Shown here piece by piece: positions 24,897 through 33,414 of a stretch of DNA of 64,000 nt. The stretch is taken from NCBI RefSeq assembly GCF_001591605.1, contig NZ_BCVF01000007.1:62001-126000 (forward strand). The letters run 5' to 3'. The notes under the pieces were generated by a model that had not been told where the DNA came from, did no database searches, and saw only the letters and a list, made by a program, of their open reading frames with translations. Position 1 is the first letter of the stretch, and every line of letters begins with the position of its first letter. This DNA is from Bacillus badius NBRC 15713. GTDB lineage: Bacteria; Bacillota; Bacilli; Bacillales; Domibacillaceae. A program made the translations under genes and the position numbers.

Positions 24897-25475
24897 ATGA
24901 TGGAAGACAAAACAAGCATCCCGGCTGAATGCTGGAGAGCCATTATAGAATGTGACGAGGCGTATGACGGCGTATTTTTTTACGGCGTGCAAACAACCGG
25001 AATTTTCTGCCGCCCTTCCTGCAAATCAAAAGCACCTAACCAAGAAAATGTCCGCATTTTCAAAAATGCTTCCGCAGCACTGAAAGAACAGTTCCGGCCT
25101 TGCAAACGCTGCAAGCCTGATGCTCTTCTTCTGCCTGCTGAAGAGTGGATTGGACAAATCGCCAGGTGGATCGAGCAGCATTACAGCCAGACTCTTACCT
25201 TATCCATGTTAGCTGAGGCGTTTCATGGCAGCCCTTTTTATTTGCAACGGTTATTTAAACAGCTAAAGGGACTGTCTCCAGCGGAATACCTTCAACAAGT
25301 CCGGTTGAAGCAAGCGATGAACCAGCTGGAGGAGACAGAGCAATCCATTGCCCTCATCAGCTCAAATGTCGGGTTTTCGAGTACACCTTATTTTATTACA
25401 TTGTTTAAGAGAACCTTCGGATGCACGCCGTCTGCTTATCGGAAGCTGGCTCATAATAAAAAAGTGGAGGAATGA
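24897..25475 (+). CDS. adaA: AdaA methylphosphotriester-DNA methyltransferase/activator
   Basis: A 192-residue protein. The N-terminal Ada zinc domain has four Cys in FCRPSCKSK and RPCKRC; one is the methyl acceptor from DNA phosphotriesters. The C-terminal AraC domain has two helix-turn-helix units (LTLSMLAEAFHGSPFYLQRL and IALISSNVGFSSTPYFI). In B. subtilis AdaA activates the adaptive response. GGAGAGG precedes the ATG at 24897. It is 2 bp from the next gene, as in the adaAB operon. Confidence 0.93.
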   Translation: MMEDKTSIPAECWRAIIECDEAYDGVFFYGVQTTGIFCRPSCKSKAPNQENVRIFKNASAALKEQFRPCKRCKPDALLLPAEEWIGQIARWIEQHYSQTLTLSMLAEAFHGSPFYLQRLFKQLKGLSPAEYLQQVRLKQAMNQLEETEQSIALISSNVGFSSTPYFITLFKRTFGCTPSAYRKLAHNKKVEE

Positions 25476-25477
25476 AG

Positions 25478-26026
25478 ATGAAGCCAACAGAACGAATCAT
25501 TCACTGGACGACTACAGCTTGTGGACAATGGCAGTTGTATGCAGCAAAAACGGAGAAAGGGCTTTGTTATGTCAGCTCTCCCGGCCAATCCTATGCCTCA
25601 TTCGAACAGGCTCTTCATAAGCGTTTTCCCCAGGCGGTTTTGGCAGAAAACGCGAAGGAATTGCAGCCGTTTACAGAGGAGCTGACCGAGTATTTGCAAG
25701 GAAAACGGCAGGCTTTTTCCCTTCCTGTCGATATAAAAGGAACGCCTTTTCAGGAAAAAATATGGGAGACCTTGACCAAGATTCCGTATGGACAGACGTG
25801 CTCTTATTCGGATATTGCCAGCCTGATTGAAAATCCTAAAGCCGTCCGGGCTGTCGGTGCGGCGATCGGCGCCAATCCTGTCTTAATCGCTGTACCGTGT
25901 CATCGGGTGATCGCAAAGAACGGGGCTGTGACCGGTTACCGCGGGGGCATTGAGATGAAGCAGGCATTGCTGGAGTTGGAAGCAAACATAGGCAGCACGG
26001 CCAGCCTTTCGCGCAGATTTCTTTAA
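25478..26026 (+). CDS. adaB: Methylated-DNA-protein-cysteine methyltransferase (AdaB/Ogt)
   Basis: A 182-residue O6-methylguanine methyltransferase. The acceptor Cys is in the PCHRVI motif, preceded by RAVGAAIGANPVLIAV; GTPFQEKIWETLTKIPYGQ is the DNA-binding entry. The protein removes methyl groups from O6-methylguanine suicidally. GTGGAGG seven bases before the ATG at 25478 decides the start. It is co-transcribed with adaA. Confidence 0.94.
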   Translation: MKPTERIIHWTTTACGQWQLYAAKTEKGLCYVSSPGQSYASFEQALHKRFPQAVLAENAKELQPFTEELTEYLQGKRQAFSLPVDIKGTPFQEKIWETLTKIPYGQTCSYSDIASLIENPKAVRAVGAAIGANPVLIAVPCHRVIAKNGAVTGYRGGIEMKQALLELEANIGSTASLSRRFL

Positions 26027-26048
26027 CGAAGCCATAAAAAGTCATCAG

Positions 26049-26083
26049 AAAAAAGCTTGCTGATGGTCCAGGCAAGCTTTTTT
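26049..26083. terminator. Bidirectional terminator between adaB and the S66 peptidase gene
   Basis: Stem AAAAAAGCTTGC / GCAAGCTTTTTT with a loop of 11 bases. Confidence 0.85.
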
Positions 26084-26091
26084 GATAAATA

Positions 26092-27069
26092 TTATGCTCC
26101 GTAAACAAGGATGTCCACCCTGCCATGTTCCGCCGTAATCTCCGCATAGCCGCCCACAGGCAGCGTGGCTATTGGATCTGTGTGGCCAAAGCTGACATTA
26201 GCAAGTACGGGAATGCCGTCAAGCTCCGGCTTATTTTTCAGAAGCGAGACCAGGGCCGCTTCGGTAATATCAGATTCTTTTTGGAAACGGCCAATCAAGA
26301 CCGCTTTCAAGTCTTTCGCCTCCGGTAAATGAAGAACCGACTGCAAATCGCGGTCGAATTTCATTAAGTGAGTCTCGTTGTCATCTTCAATAAAAAGCAC
26401 CGCATCCTTTAAAGAAGGCATAAATTCCGTTCCCTGCAGCAAATTAAGCGTACAGAGATTGCCGCCGACCAGCCTTCCTTCCGCCTTTCCTTCGTTGACC
26501 GCCAACGGGCCCTCATTTGGATAATATGTGCGGTCTTCCTGATCTAAATACCACTTATCATCGCTCCACGTATCTGGAGCTTCCAATTCAAACGGCGCAT
26601 CATTCGTTAAGGCAGCCAGCATTCCCTGAATTGTATAGTCCGCCATCTGCTTCATGCCAAATGTAGAGAAGAAGGGACCTGAATAAGTAATTAATCCTGT
26701 TTTGCGGTAAATAGCCAGCTGCAGCGCTGTCATGTCGCTGTAGCCTATTAAGATTTTAGGGTTATTTCGAATCAGCTCATAATCTATGCGGGCGAGCAGC
26801 TGATTGGCATTATAACCGCCAATAGCTGTGAAAATGGCTTTCACATTTGGATCGCCAAATGCCTCATGCAGATCAGCCAGCCGGTTTTCCACAGATGTGG
26901 AAAACACGAGATCATGCTCATCAACATAGCGGCCGAAAGTAACATGAAATCCAAGTCCCTCCAGCCGTTCTTTCGCCAGTTCTATTTGTTTTCCTTTTAC
27001 AATTGCCATGCTCATTGACGGAGCAATGACCCGAATTTCATCTCCGGGCTGCAAACGCGGTGGCTGCAT
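26092..27069 (-). CDS. S66-family LD-carboxypeptidase/MccF-like peptidase
   Basis: A 325-residue serine peptidase. The nucleophile is in GYSDMTALQ (near residue 112), the Glu in LFIEDDNE and the His in FGHTDP form the S66 Ser-Glu-His triad. Both LdcA (murein tetrapeptide LD-carboxypeptidase) and MccF (microcin C immunity, aminoacyl-AMP cleavage) have this fold; the TYSGPFFSTFG segment and length are nearer MccF. No signal peptide, so cytosolic. It follows the GlcG-like gene by 28 bp, suggesting one transcript. Confidence 0.85.
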   Translation of the reverse strand: MQPPRLQPGDEIRVIAPSMSMAIVKGKQIELAKERLEGLGFHVTFGRYVDEHDLVFSTSVENRLADLHEAFGDPNVKAIFTAIGGYNANQLLARIDYELIRNNPKILIGYSDMTALQLAIYRKTGLITYSGPFFSTFGMKQMADYTIQGMLAALTNDAPFELEAPDTWSDDKWYLDQEDRTYYPNEGPLAVNEGKAEGRLVGGNLCTLNLLQGTEFMPSLKDAVLFIEDDNETHLMKFDRDLQSVLHLPEAKDLKAVLIGRFQKESDITEAALVSLLKNKPELDGIPVLANVSFGHTDPIATLPVGGYAEITAEHGRVDILVYGA

Positions 27070-27097
27070 ATTTCTTCCCTCCAGCTTTCTGACAAAT

Positions 27098-27520
27098 TCA
27101 TGATGTAATTAATTTTAGCGCCGCTTCGCAGCAGGCCTGATCCTGTTCAAGCGAACCGCCGCTTACTCCGATGCCCCCTGCCAAGTCTTCTCCGCAGCGT
27201 ACCGGGTAACCGCCGCCGAACACGGTCAGCCGCTTCGTATGCACAATACCGGTTTTCAGTGACGGCTTATCTTTAATAACATCATACCATTCATGTGTAG
27301 GCCGTCCAAACGCAGCAGCCGTATAGGCTTTATCCTGGGCAATTTCAATGCTTAATAACGGTGCCCGGTCCATTCTGGAAAAAGCGAGCAAATTTCCGCC
27401 GCCATCCACAATGGCTACGTTCACAGTAATCCCCAGCTCCTTCGCCTTTCCCTTTGCCGCCTGAATCATTTGCTCAGCCAAATCGCTGGAGATTGTCTTT
27501 TGTTCAATAAACCCCTTCAT
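27098..27520 (-). CDS. GlcG/HbpS-family (DUF336) protein
   Basis: A 140-residue protein with VAIVDGGGNLLAFSRMDRAP and the Gly-rich end GEDLAGGIGVSGGS, signatures of the GlcG/HbpS heme-degrading-like family. No signal peptide. Some members bind haem or cobalamin, others sit in glycolate or diol operons; the role here is unknown. GGGGGAAAGAGG precedes the ATG. It is the first gene of a pair with the S66 peptidase. Confidence 0.85.
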   Translation of the reverse strand: MKGFIEQKTISSDLAEQMIQAAKGKAKELGITVNVAIVDGGGNLLAFSRMDRAPLLSIEIAQDKAYTAAAFGRPTHEWYDVIKDKPSLKTGIVHTKRLTVFGGGYPVRCGEDLAGGIGVSGGSLEQDQACCEAALKLITS

Positions 27521-27599
27521 GCCTCTTTCCCCCTTACTTTGTTCTAAATGAAGCTTGCTTTTCTAGCTATATTAAGAAAAGACGGCACAGTGGCCGCCT

Positions 27600-27749
27600 T
27601 TACCTGCTATGTACATTCTCTTTGTACATTTCCTGCATTCTTTCTTTAATTATGTGCATAACTTTTTCAACTTTACTGTCATCCCGATAAGCTTCTTCAT
27701 AAGCTTCCTGCATGAGCAACAATAACTGTTCCTGTTCTTGCACCTTCAT
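27600..27749 (-). CDS. Small helical protein, paralogue of 15124-15261
   Basis: A 49-residue ORF starting ATG after CGAGGTAA. Core MQEAYEEAYRDDSKVEKVM, then HIIKERMQEMYKE. It aligns with the 45-residue ORF at 15124-15261 (MREAYEEG...VLKLIEEK) without gaps. Two amphipathic helices are likely. The family is not recognised. It is monocistronic on the - strand upstream of the GlcG-like gene. Confidence 0.55.
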   Translation of the reverse strand: MKVQEQEQLLLLMQEAYEEAYRDDSKVEKVMHIIKERMQEMYKENVHSR

Positions 27750-27949
27750 TTGTTTACCTCGATTATCCACTAGTTTTCTTTCCCTGCCGAAACAAGTTTA
27801 TCATACTATAAAATTTTGAAACTTCCAAGAAAAAAGCAAATTATTTCCTTTTGTGTCACATTTGCAAGAAATAAGCCGAACAGCATCTGTGTCCGGCCCT
27901 CTTTTCTCCTGTCATTTGACCATGAGATCATGTAATAAGGTTGTATTTA

Positions 27950-29005
27950 TTATCGTTTCACAAACATTTGTGTATAGTAAATGCCATAGTCGCCGCCTTT
28001 AGCGATGCCTATCCCCATTTCAGCATAATCCGGGCTTAAAATATTCGCACGGTGGCCAGGACTGTTCATCCAGCCTTTCATTACAGCTTCTGCCGTGCTG
28101 TAGCCAGCGGCAATATTTTCACCGGCAAAGGTGTAATGAATGCCAAACCGGTCCATCATTTTGAACGGGCTGCCGTATGTCGGAGAGGTATGGTCAAAAT
28201 AATTGTTCTTTGCCATGTCCTCTGATTTTAGCCGGGCCACTTTTGCGACATCATCAGCATAGCGCAGCGTTCCTAATCCGGCTTTCGCCCGCTCCTGGTT
28301 AACGAGCTGCAGAATTTGCTGGGAAATGTCCGCCTGATGATCAGTGACTGGCTGTTTGGCAGGCGGCTGCGGATCGGTCAATTTCTGATCTTGCCCGCTG
28401 GCCTCATTATGCTTAAGGATATTGCTAATAAAGACAGCCAGCTGACCTCTTGTCACTTTTCCATCCGGTGAGAAGGTAGTAGCCGATGTTCCAGATGTTA
28501 CGCCTGCACCCGCAAGTGTTCCGATGTATTCAGCTGCCCAGTGATTCGCTGGCACATCAGCAAACACCGGCCCTTTGGCTCTTGGCAAATCAAAAGCTGC
28601 CACTAAAATTTTGGCCAATTCCGCTCTTGTAAGCATACGGTTCGGATAAAAATGCTCCGTGTTAGAAAATACCCCTTGCTCCGTTAAAGCGGCAATGTAT
28701 GGATACGCTCTTGTGCCGGAAGGAGAAATATCCTTAAACGGCAATCCGCTTACCTGTTGCGCCTTTACATTTAGCGCCCGCCCAATAAAAATGGCGCTTT
28801 CTGCCCGAGTTACGTTCGCGCCCGCCCGGAAGGTCCCATCATTAAATCCAGTGATGATTCCCCGCTCTGCCATTTTTTCAATTTGCGGATACGCCCAATA
28901 TCCGCTGGAAATATCACTGAAGGCTGCTTCTGCAGGAGCAGCCCAAAGACTGCCGGAAAGCATAAGTGCCGCTGCTGCTGCTCCCATTTTTTTTGATAGT
29001 TTCAT
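27950..29005 (-). CDS. Secreted SLH-CAP protein
   Basis: A 351-residue exported protein. A signal peptide ends APAEA-AF; three S-layer homology repeats follow (about residues 28-75, 88-140 and 145-195: FSDISSGYWAYPQIEKM, FKDISPSGTRAYPYI, FADVPANHWAAEYIG). A Pro/Gln linker leads to a C-terminal CAP/SCP domain (NQERAKAGLGTLRY, FDHTSPTYGSPF, ENIAAGYSTAEAV, GHRANILSPDY). SLH repeats anchor proteins to pyruvylated cell-wall polymer; YkwD-like CAP domains are of unsettled function. AGAGGTGG precedes the ATG. Confidence 0.92.
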   Translation of the reverse strand: MKLSKKMGAAAAALMLSGSLWAAPAEAAFSDISSGYWAYPQIEKMAERGIITGFNDGTFRAGANVTRAESAIFIGRALNVKAQQVSGLPFKDISPSGTRAYPYIAALTEQGVFSNTEHFYPNRMLTRAELAKILVAAFDLPRAKGPVFADVPANHWAAEYIGTLAGAGVTSGTSATTFSPDGKVTRGQLAVFISNILKHNEASGQDQKLTDPQPPAKQPVTDHQADISQQILQLVNQERAKAGLGTLRYADDVAKVARLKSEDMAKNNYFDHTSPTYGSPFKMMDRFGIHYTFAGENIAAGYSTAEAVMKGWMNSPGHRANILSPDYAEMGIGIAKGGDYGIYYTQMFVKR

Positions 29006-29305
29006 AAATGTCCACCTCTGCTAAGTAAGTGATGATCTAATAATCCGCCTTATTATATCAATTTCGACAACCAACCTCATCGCCTGATTGACCTATTATG
29101 CATATAGGAAAAAGATTTCAGTCCACTCTGATTGACATCAAAAAATAATGATTTTTTTACACTTTCTGTATAAAACTATTTTTCTCTTAAATAAAAAAAA
29201 TAAACATAAAACTTTTTATTTGACATGCTGTTGACACATTCGTCCTTTATAGTAAGAATATCAAATCGTTATTAAAGTCTTTCTGCATATAGGAGGAATA
29301 AATAG
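29006..29305. other. AT-rich divergent intergenic region
   Basis: It separates the SLH-CAP gene (-) and the secreted repeat gene (+). A TATAAT is present on the - strand near 29056. TTGACA occurs twice on the + strand, at 29220 and 29231, without a good -10 at the usual distance. GCATATAGGA occurs at both ends (29099 and 29286). No ORF is supported. Confidence 0.4.
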
Positions 29306-29668
29306 ATGAAGAAAAAAACGATGTCGTATGTAATGAGCGGCGCCCTCTCCATTGGCATTTTAGGATCTGCTCCTTCCATGACAGCTGCAGGCCCGGCAAC
29401 GACAAAAGCGGAAATGACGTCTTATAAATATAAAGAAGGCCAGCAAATAAAGCCGATCAAAGATTTTTCCGACGTCATGCGCGAACAAGCAGAAGCATTG
29501 GGCATTCATTCTGAAAACAAAGATATAGAAACACTTGCTAAGGAAGTACGGGAAGCAAAAGTACAGCAACAGGCGGCAGCCTTTGGCATTGATACAGCAA
29601 ATAAAGACTTTCACACTCTCAAGCAAGAAATCCGCAAAGCCCAGCAATCACTGAACGAAAAGCGCTAA
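29306..29668 (+). CDS. Small secreted protein with internal repeat
   Basis: A 120-residue exported protein: signal peptide ending near MTAAG-PA, a Lys/Tyr-rich stretch, then two repeats of about 26 residues, QAEALGIHSENKDIETL... and QAAAFGIDTANKDFHTL..., each ending KE(V/I)R(E/K)A. Repeats of the A(x)xLGIDTxxKDxxxLxxE kind are common in Bacillus secreted proteins of unknown function. GGAGGAATAA precedes the ATG. It lies 80 bp upstream of a two-component system on the same strand and may be a target or sensor accessory. Confidence 0.7.
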   Translation: MKKKTMSYVMSGALSIGILGSAPSMTAAGPATTKAEMTSYKYKEGQQIKPIKDFSDVMREQAEALGIHSENKDIETLAKEVREAKVQQQAAAFGIDTANKDFHTLKQEIRKAQQSLNEKR

Positions 29669-29748
29669 ATGAAATCTTTTCCTTAAGCTGTCACCTTGGC
29701 AGCTTATTTGCTTTTTCATTATAATGAAGAAAAACGAGGTGAAGCAAG

Positions 29749-30438
29749 GTGACAGCTGTACTGCTAGCAGAAGATGAACTGGCCATCAGCCAAGTATTAA
29801 AAGCCTATTTAGTCAAAGCCGGCTTTCATGTTTCCCAAGCTTTTGACGGACAGCAAGCGATTGATTTATTCTATTCGGAGCCGCCTGACCTGGTGCTGCT
29901 GGATGTCATGATGCCGAAAGCAGACGGCTGGACTGTGCTTAAAGAGATTCGCCAAACCAGCTCCTGCCCGGTCATCATGCTGACCGCACTCGGTGATGTC
30001 AACTATCGGCTGAAGGGGCTCAATGATGGAGCAGACGATTATATTGCCAAGCCATTTAACGGCGAGGAGGTCATTGCACGGGTCAAGGCCGTACTGCGGC
30101 GATCAGGCGGCGACACAGCTTCTTCCGCAGTTAAACACTACGGGAGCTTAACGATTGACAGCTCAGCGCACCGGGTGACGTTGAAAGGCGTGGACCTGGC
30201 ACTGACGCCGCGTGATTTATCGGTCCTGCTGTTTCTTGCCTCCCAGCCAAACAGAACGTTTACACGTGAACAGCTTATTGAGCACGTTTGGGGACAAGAC
30301 TACGACGGAAGTGACCGCGCAGTAGACCTATCCGTTAAACGGCTTCGCAAAGCCTTGCAAAACTGGCCGGAAACAGAAGGAGAAATTAAAACATTACGGG
30401 GATTGGGGTATCAATTTTGTGTTCATGAAGACAACTAG
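29749..30438 (+). CDS. OmpR/PhoB-family response regulator
   Basis: A 229-residue regulator. The receiver carries the acidic pair in LAEDELA, phospho-acceptor Asp in VLLDVMMPKADG (near residue 51) and Lys in AKPF. The winged helix ends DGSDRAVDLSVKRLRKAL and TLRGLGYQF. The start is GTG with ACGAGGTGAAG upstream. Its end overlaps the start of the kinase gene. Regulated genes are unknown; the secreted protein upstream is a neighbourly candidate. Confidence 0.92.
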   Translation: MTAVLLAEDELAISQVLKAYLVKAGFHVSQAFDGQQAIDLFYSEPPDLVLLDVMMPKADGWTVLKEIRQTSSCPVIMLTALGDVNYRLKGLNDGADDYIAKPFNGEEVIARVKAVLRRSGGDTASSAVKHYGSLTIDSSAHRVTLKGVDLALTPRDLSVLLFLASQPNRTFTREQLIEHVWGQDYDGSDRAVDLSVKRLRKALQNWPETEGEIKTLRGLGYQFCVHEDN

Positions 30439-31846
30439 AAGAATTTCTTTGCTGCGTTACTGGACAACACGTTATGTCGCCGCCCTTTGCCTTGGCCTCT
30501 TGATCGCTGCCATGCTGACAGTTATTTGGCTGCAGCATACAATGCTGAACAACCGGCTTGAAGTATCGGAATTTATTGCTGAAGAATTAGCCAACCGGAT
30601 CGCCGGCAGCCAGGAAGGAAAGGCCGTTTCTCCTACTATTGATAAAAATATGTTAAAAAGCCGCGAGCTTTTTTTACAATCAGATCACCCTCCGGCTATT
30701 TACATTACAGATCCAAAGGGGCAGGTGCTTTCAGCTAACCAGCCTGCCTCCGGAATTGAAACGAGCTCATTTGCCGTCTCCCTTTTACAGAAAAAAGGCG
30801 ATGTTATTAAGCTTTCCCCTGAAGCAGCAAACGGCTCCCGCATGTGGATGATTAAAAAGCCGATCATGGTTGATGATATCACCTTTGGGTGGGTCGTCAT
30901 GCTTCAGCCGGAGAATGAGCTTGAAAATGTGACGGAGGAATACCGCCTCCTGACAGGCTTGATCATTAGTCTGGGGTTATTTGGATGGGCGGCGATTTAT
31001 ATTTTGTCGCGCCGGCTGGCAACGCCAATCAGCCAAGTGGCTAAAGCGGCCAAGCAAATCCAAGAAGGCAATTATGAAGTGCGGCTTCCGGAGCAAATTA
31101 AGGAACAGGAAGTATACGACCTTGTTCATTCATTTAAGGAAATGGCACAAAAGCTTCAGCAACTGGAGTCGCTGCGCGCAGAATTGCTGGCTGGGGTGAC
31201 CCATGAATTAAAAACGCCAGTTACGTCTATCAGCGGCCTGCTGCAAGCGGTGAAGGACGGAGTAGTGACAGGTGAAGAAGCTGAAAACTTTATTGATATC
31301 TCTTTAAAAGAAACAACGAAAATGCAGAAAATGGTCAACGATTTATTAGAGTTTAATTCATTTTCTGCAAATGCTTTGCCTGTAGCTGTTGAGGAACATG
31401 CTGTGAACGAACTAATATCAGAAATTGTCCACCAGTGGCATTTAGGACAAGAAACTGAGGATATCACCGTCTCGCTGTCTCCGTTGCCAGATAAACGCTC
31501 CATTTCAACTGATGCCGTCCGGCTTCAGCAAATCATTGTGAATCTGCTGAATAATGCCCGGCATGCGGTTGATTCCAAAGGGAAAATTGAGGTTATTTTA
31601 TCAGAACAAGAAGATGGAATGCTTTCAATTGAAGTGAAGGATAACGGCAGCGGCATCCCTCCTGCTGAACAAGACTTGATCTTTGAACGCTTTTACCGCG
31701 GCGAGCATAAAAAATATAAAGTGCGCGGCCTCGGGCTTGGTCTTCCTTACAGTAAACTGCTGGCGCAAGCGTTAAAAGGAGAGCTCACATTAAAGCAAAG
31801 CTCGCCTTTTGGCACGACTTTTCAAATTTTGCTTCCGCTGTCCTAG
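30425..31846 (+). CDS. Membrane sensor histidine kinase
   Basis: A 473-residue kinase. Two membrane segments (about 15-37 and 170-195) enclose an extracytoplasmic domain of about 130 residues; then HAMP, HisKA with His in AGVTHELKTPVTSI and HATPase with DNGSGIPP and GLGLGLPYSK. It overlaps the regulator gene by 14 bp; an in-frame GTG lies at 30419. It forms a two-component pair with the preceding gene. Confidence 0.9.
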   Translation: MKTTRRISLLRYWTTRYVAALCLGLLIAAMLTVIWLQHTMLNNRLEVSEFIAEELANRIAGSQEGKAVSPTIDKNMLKSRELFLQSDHPPAIYITDPKGQVLSANQPASGIETSSFAVSLLQKKGDVIKLSPEAANGSRMWMIKKPIMVDDITFGWVVMLQPENELENVTEEYRLLTGLIISLGLFGWAAIYILSRRLATPISQVAKAAKQIQEGNYEVRLPEQIKEQEVYDLVHSFKEMAQKLQQLESLRAELLAGVTHELKTPVTSISGLLQAVKDGVVTGEEAENFIDISLKETTKMQKMVNDLLEFNSFSANALPVAVEEHAVNELISEIVHQWHLGQETEDITVSLSPLPDKRSISTDAVRLQQIIVNLLNNARHAVDSKGKIEVILSEQEDGMLSIEVKDNGSGIPPAEQDLIFERFYRGEHKKYKVRGLGLGLPYSKLLAQALKGELTLKQSSPFGTTFQILLPLS

Positions 31847-31886
31847 CTGTTTAGTTAAACTGCCATCCGGCTTCGCTAACAGGAAA

Positions 31887-31926
31887 ATAAAAGGCTGACT
31901 CTACAGCAAGAGAGTCAGCCTTTTTG
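31887..31926 (+). terminator. Terminator after the two-component operon (bidirectional)
   Basis: Stem AAAAGGCTGACTCT / AGAGTCAGCCTTTTT with loop ACAGCAAG. Confidence 0.85.
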
Positions 31927-31927
31927 A

Positions 31928-32083
31928 TTATACTTCCGGCTCGAATGTTTTGCAGTCCGTTTCTTTCGTAGTAGCCGCTTGGTTTCCTTTATGGCTGACA
32001 ACATAAATGCGGTCTGCTGTACATTCATTTCCTTGGGCCCAATAAGCACAGTTGTTTACTTCACATAAGACATCTTTTGCCAA
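31928..32083 (-). CDS. DUF1540-family small Cys protein, copy 1
   Basis: A 51-residue protein with TTG start and GGAGGGGG upstream. Four conserved Cys in LCEVNNCAYWAQGNECTAD and ETDCKTF define the DUF1540 pattern, probably a small metal-binding knuckle. The function is unknown. A second copy is encoded 109 bp upstream. Confidence 0.85.
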   Translation of the reverse strand: MAKDVLCEVNNCAYWAQGNECTADRIYVVSHKGNQAATTKETDCKTFEPEV

Positions 32084-32152
32084 GACTTACACCCCCTCCT
32101 TTGTAGCTTCCTCAAAAATATCTGCTTCATTCCCTCCTTATTTTGGACAGGC

Positions 32153-32186
32153 AAAAGGGCTTGCCGTTGCCGGCAAGCCCTTTTTT
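32153..32186 (-). terminator. Terminator between the two DUF1540 genes
   Basis: Stem AAAAGGGCTTGCC / GGCAAGCCCTTTT, usable on the - strand after copy 2. Confidence 0.8.
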
Positions 32187-32191
32187 CGATG

Positions 32192-32356
32192 TTATGCTCT
32201 CTCAAATGTCTGACAGTCCGTTTCCTCTACGTTTGATGCCTTATGGCCTTGCTGGCTGACAACCAGGATCTCATCAGCAGAACAGCGATTTCCTTTCTCC
32301 CAATACACACAGTTATTTACTTCACATAAGACACCGTCTAATACCTCTTTCTTCAA
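32192..32356 (-). CDS. DUF1540-family small Cys protein, copy 2
   Basis: A 54-residue paralogue with TTG start and GGAGGAGAG upstream. Four Cys in the same frame (LCEVNNCVYWEKGNRCSAD and ETDCQTF). It starts 24 bp after the Mn-catalase stop codon, so the catalase and this protein are probably co-transcribed, with partial read-through to copy 1. Confidence 0.85.
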   Translation of the reverse strand: MKKEVLDGVLCEVNNCVYWEKGNRCSADEILVVSQQGHKASNVEETDCQTFERA

Positions 32357-32380
32357 TGTTCTCTCCTCCTTTAATGTTTT

Positions 32381-33205
32381 TTATTTCGGGTCATGAGGCG
32401 GGGTGCTATGCATATATGCCGGAGCAGGAGCAAGCTTTGGTTTTTCTCCGTAAATGACCGGCATTTCCTCATACTCAAACATTTGTCCATCTGGTGCTGT
32501 GCCCTCCGCCCAGCTTCCTTTTCTGCTGTCTTCTCCTTCAGAAAAGTTATACAATTTATGGGAAAACTCTGTTGCTTCATATTCAGCCGGCACGGTGGAA
32601 GGAACGACAACCCCTTCTTTTTCTTCCAGCTCTTTAATTGCTGCTATCCACTGGTTTTGATGCATGGTATCACGCGCCAGCAAAAAGGACAGCATCTCTT
32701 TGACACCGCGGTCCTCGGTCATCTCGTATAACCGGGCTACCTGCAGCCGTCCTTGAGACTCTGCATTTAAATTTGCGCGGAAATCAGCCAGCAAATTGCC
32801 GCTCGCCACGATGTAACCGGCACTCCACGGCACGCCTGTGCTATTTTCCGGCATAGCACCCAGCCCTGAGACAATCGCATGATGCGGATTCATCCCGCCC
32901 ATTACAGCACCGATGACGGGGTCTTTAGCCGCCTTTTCCTGCTCATTAACCGGCGCTTTATCTAATAGGCGTGCAATCATCTTTGCAATCATTTCTACAT
33001 GTCCAAGCTCCTCTGTTCCTGTATCTAAAATCAAATCCTTATACTTTTCGTTGCCTCTTGTGTTCCATCCTTGAAAAAGATATTGCATAGCCACTGAAAT
33101 TTCACCGAACTGCCCGCCGAGAATTTCCTGCAATTGCTTTGCATATACTGGATCCGGCTTATCTGGTTTTGCGTGGAATTGAAGTTCTTTCTTATGGAAA
33201 AACAT
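32381..33205 (-). CDS. Manganese catalase
   Basis: A 274-residue di-manganese catalase. Ligand-bearing segments are GGQFGEISVAMQYLFQ (E35), TGTEELGHVEMI (E66/H69), LNAESQGRLQ (E148) and ARDTMHQNQW (H181). It decomposes H2O2. The C-terminal Pro-rich tail (KLAPAPAYMHSTPPH) wraps the hexamer in relatives. The B. subtilis homologue YdbD is in the general stress regulon; a sigma-B-like pair is visible upstream here. Confidence 0.94.
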   Translation of the reverse strand: MFFHKKELQFHAKPDKPDPVYAKQLQEILGGQFGEISVAMQYLFQGWNTRGNEKYKDLILDTGTEELGHVEMIAKMIARLLDKAPVNEQEKAAKDPVIGAVMGGMNPHHAIVSGLGAMPENSTGVPWSAGYIVASGNLLADFRANLNAESQGRLQVARLYEMTEDRGVKEMLSFLLARDTMHQNQWIAAIKELEEKEGVVVPSTVPAEYEATEFSHKLYNFSEGEDSRKGSWAEGTAPDGQMFEYEEMPVIYGEKPKLAPAPAYMHSTPPHDPK

Positions 33206-33270
33206 ACACTACCACCTTTGCTGTTTTAGTAAGCTTCCGATGAGATCCGACTATTATCAAGATAGTATGT

Positions 33271-33296
33271 TATTCCACGCTTTTCCTTTTTTAAAC
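33271..33296 (-). promoter_or_regulatory. Candidate sigma-B promoter of Mn catalase
   Basis: GTTTAA, 14 bp, GGAATA on the - strand. The -35 is exact and the -10 departs from GGGTAT. Confidence 0.35.
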
Positions 33297-33367
33297 AACC
33301 CTTAAGATAAAAATGGCCTTGTTATTTCACCTTCTTAGGATGAAATTTCAACTGAGAACTTGAGAAT

Positions 33368-33409
33368 AAAAAATAACCTCCGCAAAAGCAAGGCTTTGCT
33401 GGAGGTTAT
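33368..33409 (-). terminator. Terminator of the yclNOPQ operon
   Basis: Stem ATAACCTCC / GGAGGTTAT with an inner GCAAAGCC/GGCTTTGC-like hairpin; T6 on the - strand. Confidence 0.85.
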
Positions 33410-33414
33410 GTCTC

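Noticed and set aside
29220-29259. TTGACA-based promoter for the secreted repeat protein
   Set aside because: Two TTGACA words are present, but no -10 of adequate quality lies 16-18 bp from either.
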